Of a DNA stretch of 64,000 nt, positions 62,746 through 64,000 are shown piece after piece; the first letter of the stretch is position 1, and every line of letters starts with the position of its first letter. This DNA is from Lysinibacillus sp. SGAir0095 (GTDB taxonomy: Bacteria > Bacillota > Bacilli > Bacillales_A > Planococcaceae), in NCBI RefSeq assembly GCF_005491425.1, contig NZ_CP028083.1, positions 192,001 through 256,000 of the forward strand, in the 5' to 3' direction. Both the position numbers and the translations under genes were made by a program. The notes beneath the pieces were generated by a model, which made no database searches, was not told where the DNA came from, and worked only from the letters and a program-made list of their open reading frames with translations.

Positions 62746-63777
62746 TTGAGGCTTTTCCACTTTCTCTTAGTTGCCTTCGTTGTGCTTTTAGTAGGTTGTG
62801 AAGAGTCGGTGGAAGAAAATCCAGTTGTCATGATATATGCCAAACCAGCGATTGAAGCCAGTTCAGTTAAAGAGGTTTCAGAAGATGAGCTATTAGAATT
62901 GGAGACTTCCAGTGACGAGATAGAGTTATTGAATGTTTGTTATAGTAATGAAATCTATATTGAAAAAGAAAATACATGTTCGTTAAAGATGGAATGTAAT
63001 GATTATAGCTCCTGTATTGAATGGGGGAATCAAGTAGTTGCAAATCTTGAAGCTGATTATGGGTCGCTAGTTTATGAAGAATCTGTTGCAACTGGGAACG
63101 AAGGGATAACCTTACTCGCTAGTTATAATGTTGATCATGAAAGAGAAAAGATTTATACGGAGCAAGAAGTGACTGATGAAGTACTGGAATATCATTCGAA
63201 TCTTTGGTATAGCTTTAGCTGGCTGATTCCAGAAGAATATCGAAAAGAGATTAATCAATTTGAAGTATTCGAAAGTGGTGATACGCTCGCCTATGTGTCA
63301 TTACACGATAGATATGGGCGATTTTGGACTTTGGGGATGAATAATGAGGATATTGAACTTGCTTCTGAAACGCTTGTTACATATATACATGAATTCGCAC
63401 ACTTTCTCTCCTTAAATCAGAGTCAAATTGATTACTGGGTACCCCAAGAGCGATGTGATTCGTTATTTTTGAAGGATTCAGGTTGCTTTTATAAGAATGC
63501 CTATTTAAGTGATTTCTATAAGCGTTTTTGGGAGCAGGGTGGCCATGGTAAAGTAGAGGACTTTTATGTTTCGAAGTATGCGATGTATTCACCTGAAGAA
63601 GATTTTTCAGAATCCTTTGCCCATTTTGTCCTTACAAAAGCACCTAGTGGACAAAATATAAGGGAACAAAAGCTTTTATTTTTTTATGAATATGAAGAGC
63701 TGGTACAGTTAAGATCGGAAATTTTAGCACGGACTGCAACATGGCTTGTTCGAAGTGCTCTAAAAGTACAAGAGTAA
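62746..63777 (+). CDS. Lipoprotein with HExxH metallopeptidase motif
   Basis: 343 residues. Signal peptide with lipobox LLVGC (C18); acidic linker; a Cys-bearing region (C65, C78, C84, C90) likely disulfide-bonded outside the cell; then HEFAH (H215, H219) with a third ligand in SESFAHF (E289), the gluzincin pattern HExxH...E. A second Cys pair (C237, C247) lies between. It is therefore a putative zinc protease tethered to the outer face of the membrane. TTG start with AAAGGAGG 12 bases upstream. Family not recognised. Single gene. Confidence 0.78.
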   Translation: MRLFHFLLVAFVVLLVGCEESVEENPVVMIYAKPAIEASSVKEVSEDELLELETSSDEIELLNVCYSNEIYIEKENTCSLKMECNDYSSCIEWGNQVVANLEADYGSLVYEESVATGNEGITLLASYNVDHEREKIYTEQEVTDEVLEYHSNLWYSFSWLIPEEYRKEINQFEVFESGDTLAYVSLHDRYGRFWTLGMNNEDIELASETLVTYIHEFAHFLSLNQSQIDYWVPQERCDSLFLKDSGCFYKNAYLSDFYKRFWEQGGHGKVEDFYVSKYAMYSPEEDFSESFAHFVLTKAPSGQNIREQKLLFFYEYEELVQLRSEILARTATWLVRSALKVQE

Positions 63778-63881
63778 CTTACAATCAAATAGTATGTATT
63801 ATATAAAGATGCGAAAAACCCCCTTCGCCTATTGCGTCGGGGATGTTATTTTCTGCAGCCATCTTAACGAATTTATAGTGG

Positions 63882-63909
63882 GGAGCGTATTTTAAAAGGC
63901 GCTCTTTTT
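63882..63909 (+). terminator. Weak terminator near the window end
   Basis: GAGCG/CGCTC stem followed by TTTTT; a second hairpin (CCCC...GGGG, T-run on the minus strand) lies at about 63810-63835. Confidence 0.4.
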
Positions 63910-63959
63910 AATGACTAATTGTCTAGTTATAATGCCCGCAGATTTAAAAATCATGATTG

Positions 63960-64000
63960 TTATTTTAAACCATCAATAAATGCTTCAATCTCTTCTTGAG
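63960..64000 (-). CDS. Possible 3' end of a minus-strand gene
   Basis: The minus strand reads QEEIEAFIDGLK then a stop (TAA at 63960-63962), a typical protein end, with a minus-strand terminator-like hairpin beyond it. Only 12 codons are visible, so this is tentative. Confidence 0.35.
   Translation of the reverse strand, partial: QEEIEAFIDGLK

Overview
The window is low-GC, AT-rich Firmicute DNA. Strong AGGAGG-type ribosome sites, frequent TTG/GTG starts, a guanine riboswitch before xpt-pbuX, and Bacillus-type families (YpsA, YugN, UPF0316, YkvI, PucR, bacterial NOS) point to the Bacillales. The gene set is closest to what I know of Lysinibacillus/Solibacillus-type Planococcaceae; the genus is an inference. 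No rRNA, tRNA, CRISPR array, prophage or plasmid core is visible. It reads as ordinary chromosome with one insertion sequence and a few decayed gaps.

Layout. 1-8.9 kb: the 3' part of a nitric oxide synthase, a membrane-anchored Mrr-like nuclease, a CynX/NimT-type MFS exporter, a LysP-type lysine permease behind an attenuator-like leader, a protein of unknown function, the guanine-riboswitch-controlled xpt-pbuX operon and a PfkB sugar kinase. 9-18 kb: fumarase C, a consensus Fur box, a TsuA/TusA thiosulfate-uptake pair, YpsA, and a compact arginine/ornithine module in which rocD, read from a clear sigma-54 promoter, lies divergent from rocR (sigma-54 activator) and sigL (sigma-54 itself). 17.8-18.3 kb: nine tandem 52-bp units, each holding an inverted repeat. 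19-20.8 kb: an IS1182-family element carrying a nested MITE-like GC-rich repeat.

20.8-37 kb: a TetR/MMPL exporter pair, an SDR, a gene-poor decayed stretch, a YbfB-like MFS and an N-succinylamino-acid racemase/OSBS homologue, YkvI, an FG-GAP-like protein, a lipoprotein, an S66 peptidase, a UspA-SulP operon facing a serine-recombinase-like protein that has lost its catalytic serine, and an SDR/TetR pair. 37.8-45.3 kb: an ABC exporter, then an AraC regulator and a Fur-boxed ferric-siderophore import operon (binding protein, two permeases, ATPase, BesA-like esterase), a self-contained iron acquisition unit.

45.5-64 kb: a PAS-GGDEF-EAL-PilZ protein with a degenerate GGDEF site, YugN, a protein kinase translationally coupled to a tiny basic protein, a MarR/MFS pair, a DUF4212/sodium:solute symporter pair, a collagen-like Gly/Pro-rich protein, DinB, UPF0316, DUF1643, a TerC-type Mn exporter, a PucR regulator, a DUF2087/GIY-YIG pair and an HExxH lipoprotein.

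Most gene calls rest on motifs I can see plus recognition of the family; small-protein, operator and RNA calls are weaker and marked so. Several starts differ from the longest open frame because a ribosome site points to a downstream codon.
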